From Larix sibirica (taxonomy: Eukaryota; Streptophyta; Pinopsida; Pinales; Pinaceae): DNA of 41,208 nucleotides. Made by a program: the position numbers and the translations under genes. Each line of letters opens with the position of its first letter. Positions within the stretch are counted from its first letter, which is position 1. Positions 40,140 to 41,208 of the stretch are shown here, piece after piece. A model generated the notes under the pieces. That model was not told where the DNA came from and ran no database searches. It saw only the letters and a program-made list of their open reading frames with translations. The stretch covers positions 1-41,208 of the forward strand of contig NWUY0304869979.1 in the NCBI GenBank assembly GCA_004151065.3. The letters are read 5' to 3'.

Positions 40140-41208
40140 TTCGGAGATGGGGTTCAATGCTGGGCAGGATTCCTCATAAACCACTTGCCCTAGCGAAGTA
40201 GCTGCCTACCTTGGCAACCCAATAGAGTTGTATGTTCCACTGGTAGGTGCCCTTCATCTTGTTGTCCTTTATCTTGTTGTCAATTATCCGATCCATTGTA
40301 CCATGCTCAATGCAATTAAGGATGAACTCTATACGGGCCATGTGCTCCACCACCTTCGAGGTTTCCAACAGAGGGGGAATGTATGGTTGAAGCAGCTGCA
40401 AATTAAAGACAGATGTAAGTCGTGAAAGGGTGGAAGATTCAATTCAAAAGCATCCTCACCCGCGACATTGGTGATGGTGTAAGGCTCGTAAAAAGTAGCC
40501 ACGGCTTCTTGTGGGGGGGGCTGTGAGTCGCTCTTTCTACATGTGCAACCATACCTTGCCACCAACCTAAAATTGTATTAAACTCAATTTTTATCCTGTC
40601 GCTGCTTGTACTTAGCATTGGCTTTATACAGAATACCATGCACTTGTTGCTAGAGGTGTCGGATCCATTCAACAAATTTGGTTGCTTGAACAGCCTCATT
40701 CTGATAATGGGAGGAATCTTCTTATGCTAATGCAATGGGAAGAGCTTAATATACTGGTACAAGTGGTTGGAACCCAAGGCACACCTGAAAAGGGTTGTGG
40801 CCAATAGAACTATTAAGAGATATGTTGTAGTTGTGATGAATATAACTAGTAAGGAAGGTTTTCATCCCATGTACATGTATGCTTAGAGTTCTATATTTTT
40901 AAGGATATGTAAAACCACCCTATGTGACTACCTCCATCTGTGCATTGGTCTATAGATGGAAGGCATTCTATTTGGTCAATTTGGTGTCCATCATGGACCA
41001 CAGGCTTTACCTCAAAATACTTAGGAACCTTTTTATTTATCAACATTAATGGTCTATGGAAACCCAAAATGAACCTAAACATGCTCGAAGAAGATATTAA
41101 TATTGACTTATCCTATGAAACTCTTTTTACAGGATGCCGAAATTGCCATCTTAGATAACTGATCAGCAACCACAAAAACACAATCATTACCATGCTTGAT
41201 TGAAGGCA
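40140..41208 (-). mobile_element. Ty3/gypsy integrase fragment, truncated by the window edge
   Basis: Reading the minus strand from the right edge, CVFVVADQLSKM contains the first catalytic Asp of the integrase core (about 41,175-41,144). FFEHVWVHFGFP and TINVD follow, with the second Asp, and then in other phases GHQIDQIECLPS and CTDGG (about 40,990-40,935). The C-terminal region reads TFYEPYTITNVAGEDAFEL and NLPPFHDLHL (about 40,495-40,415), then IPPLLETSKVVEH, NCIEHGTMDRIID and IQLYWVAKVGSYFARA to a stop near 40,174. This is the known arrangement of integrase core and its C-terminal GPY/F-like region in plant Ty3/gypsy elements. Multiple stops and phase changes show it is dead. The rest of pol would lie beyond the window to the right. 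It is not the same copy as the fragment at 29.6-30.75 kb, and the motifs suggest a different lineage. Confidence 0.8.

Overview
The window reads as gene-poor intergenic DNA from a large land-plant organelle genome, most likely the mitochondrion of a seed plant (a gymnosperm is plausible but unproven). It has no intact conserved gene, no rRNA and no convincing tRNA. The longest open frames are under 150 codons. What can be recognised is decayed: a plastid psaA fragment, a group II-type reverse transcriptase/maturase, two or more Ty3/gypsy pol pieces, a LINE-type RNase H tail, and gag-like or coiled-coil coding debris. Plastid DNA, a maturase and nuclear-type retroelements together in otherwise anonymous, repeat-laden sequence fit a plant mitochondrion that keeps foreign DNA. 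A nuclear region of organelle-derived DNA remains possible.

Layout. 1-4.9 kb: anonymous DNA. 4.9-5.9 kb: AT-rich cluster of diverged direct repeats. 6.1-6.6 kb: two small coding-like frames. 6.6-12.4 kb: anonymous DNA with paired dispersed repeats and one 118-codon orphan frame (10.65-11.0 kb). 12.4-15.3 kb: degenerate triplet-periodic and other low-complexity arrays. 15.4-16.1 kb: a roughly 230-codon unrecognised coding-like frame with four stops. 16.5-18 kb: more triplet-periodic arrays. 19.2-19.4 kb: psaA fragment. 20.6 kb: 39-bp tandem repeat. 21.9-22.8 kb: inverted copy of the 13.4 kb repeat. 23.4-25.1 kb: coiled-coil/gag-like debris (minus strand). 25.9-26.9 kb: maturase pseudogene (plus). 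27-28.3 kb: small orphan frames. 28.6-29.6 kb: degenerate CTACAG/CTAGTAG array. 29.6-30.75 kb: Ty3/gypsy RNase H and integrase (minus). 30.9-31.1 kb: triplet array with its two halves in opposite orientation. 32.6-33.3 kb: second coiled-coil remnant (minus). 35.7-36.8 kb: LINE-type zinc-knuckle/RNase H tail (plus). 38.3-39.3 kb: CCGGAAGG/ACCGGGGGTG motif cluster. 40.1-41.2 kb: second Ty3/gypsy integrase fragment (minus), running off the right edge.

Nothing here looks like a working pathway. The most notable features are a dispersed repeat family with codon-like three-base periodicity on both strands, the unidentified coding relic at 15.4-16.1 kb, and a tendency for internal stops in the relics to sit where one C-to-T change would create them. 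All family assignments were made by eye from translated motifs and recalled conserved sequence; no search was run.
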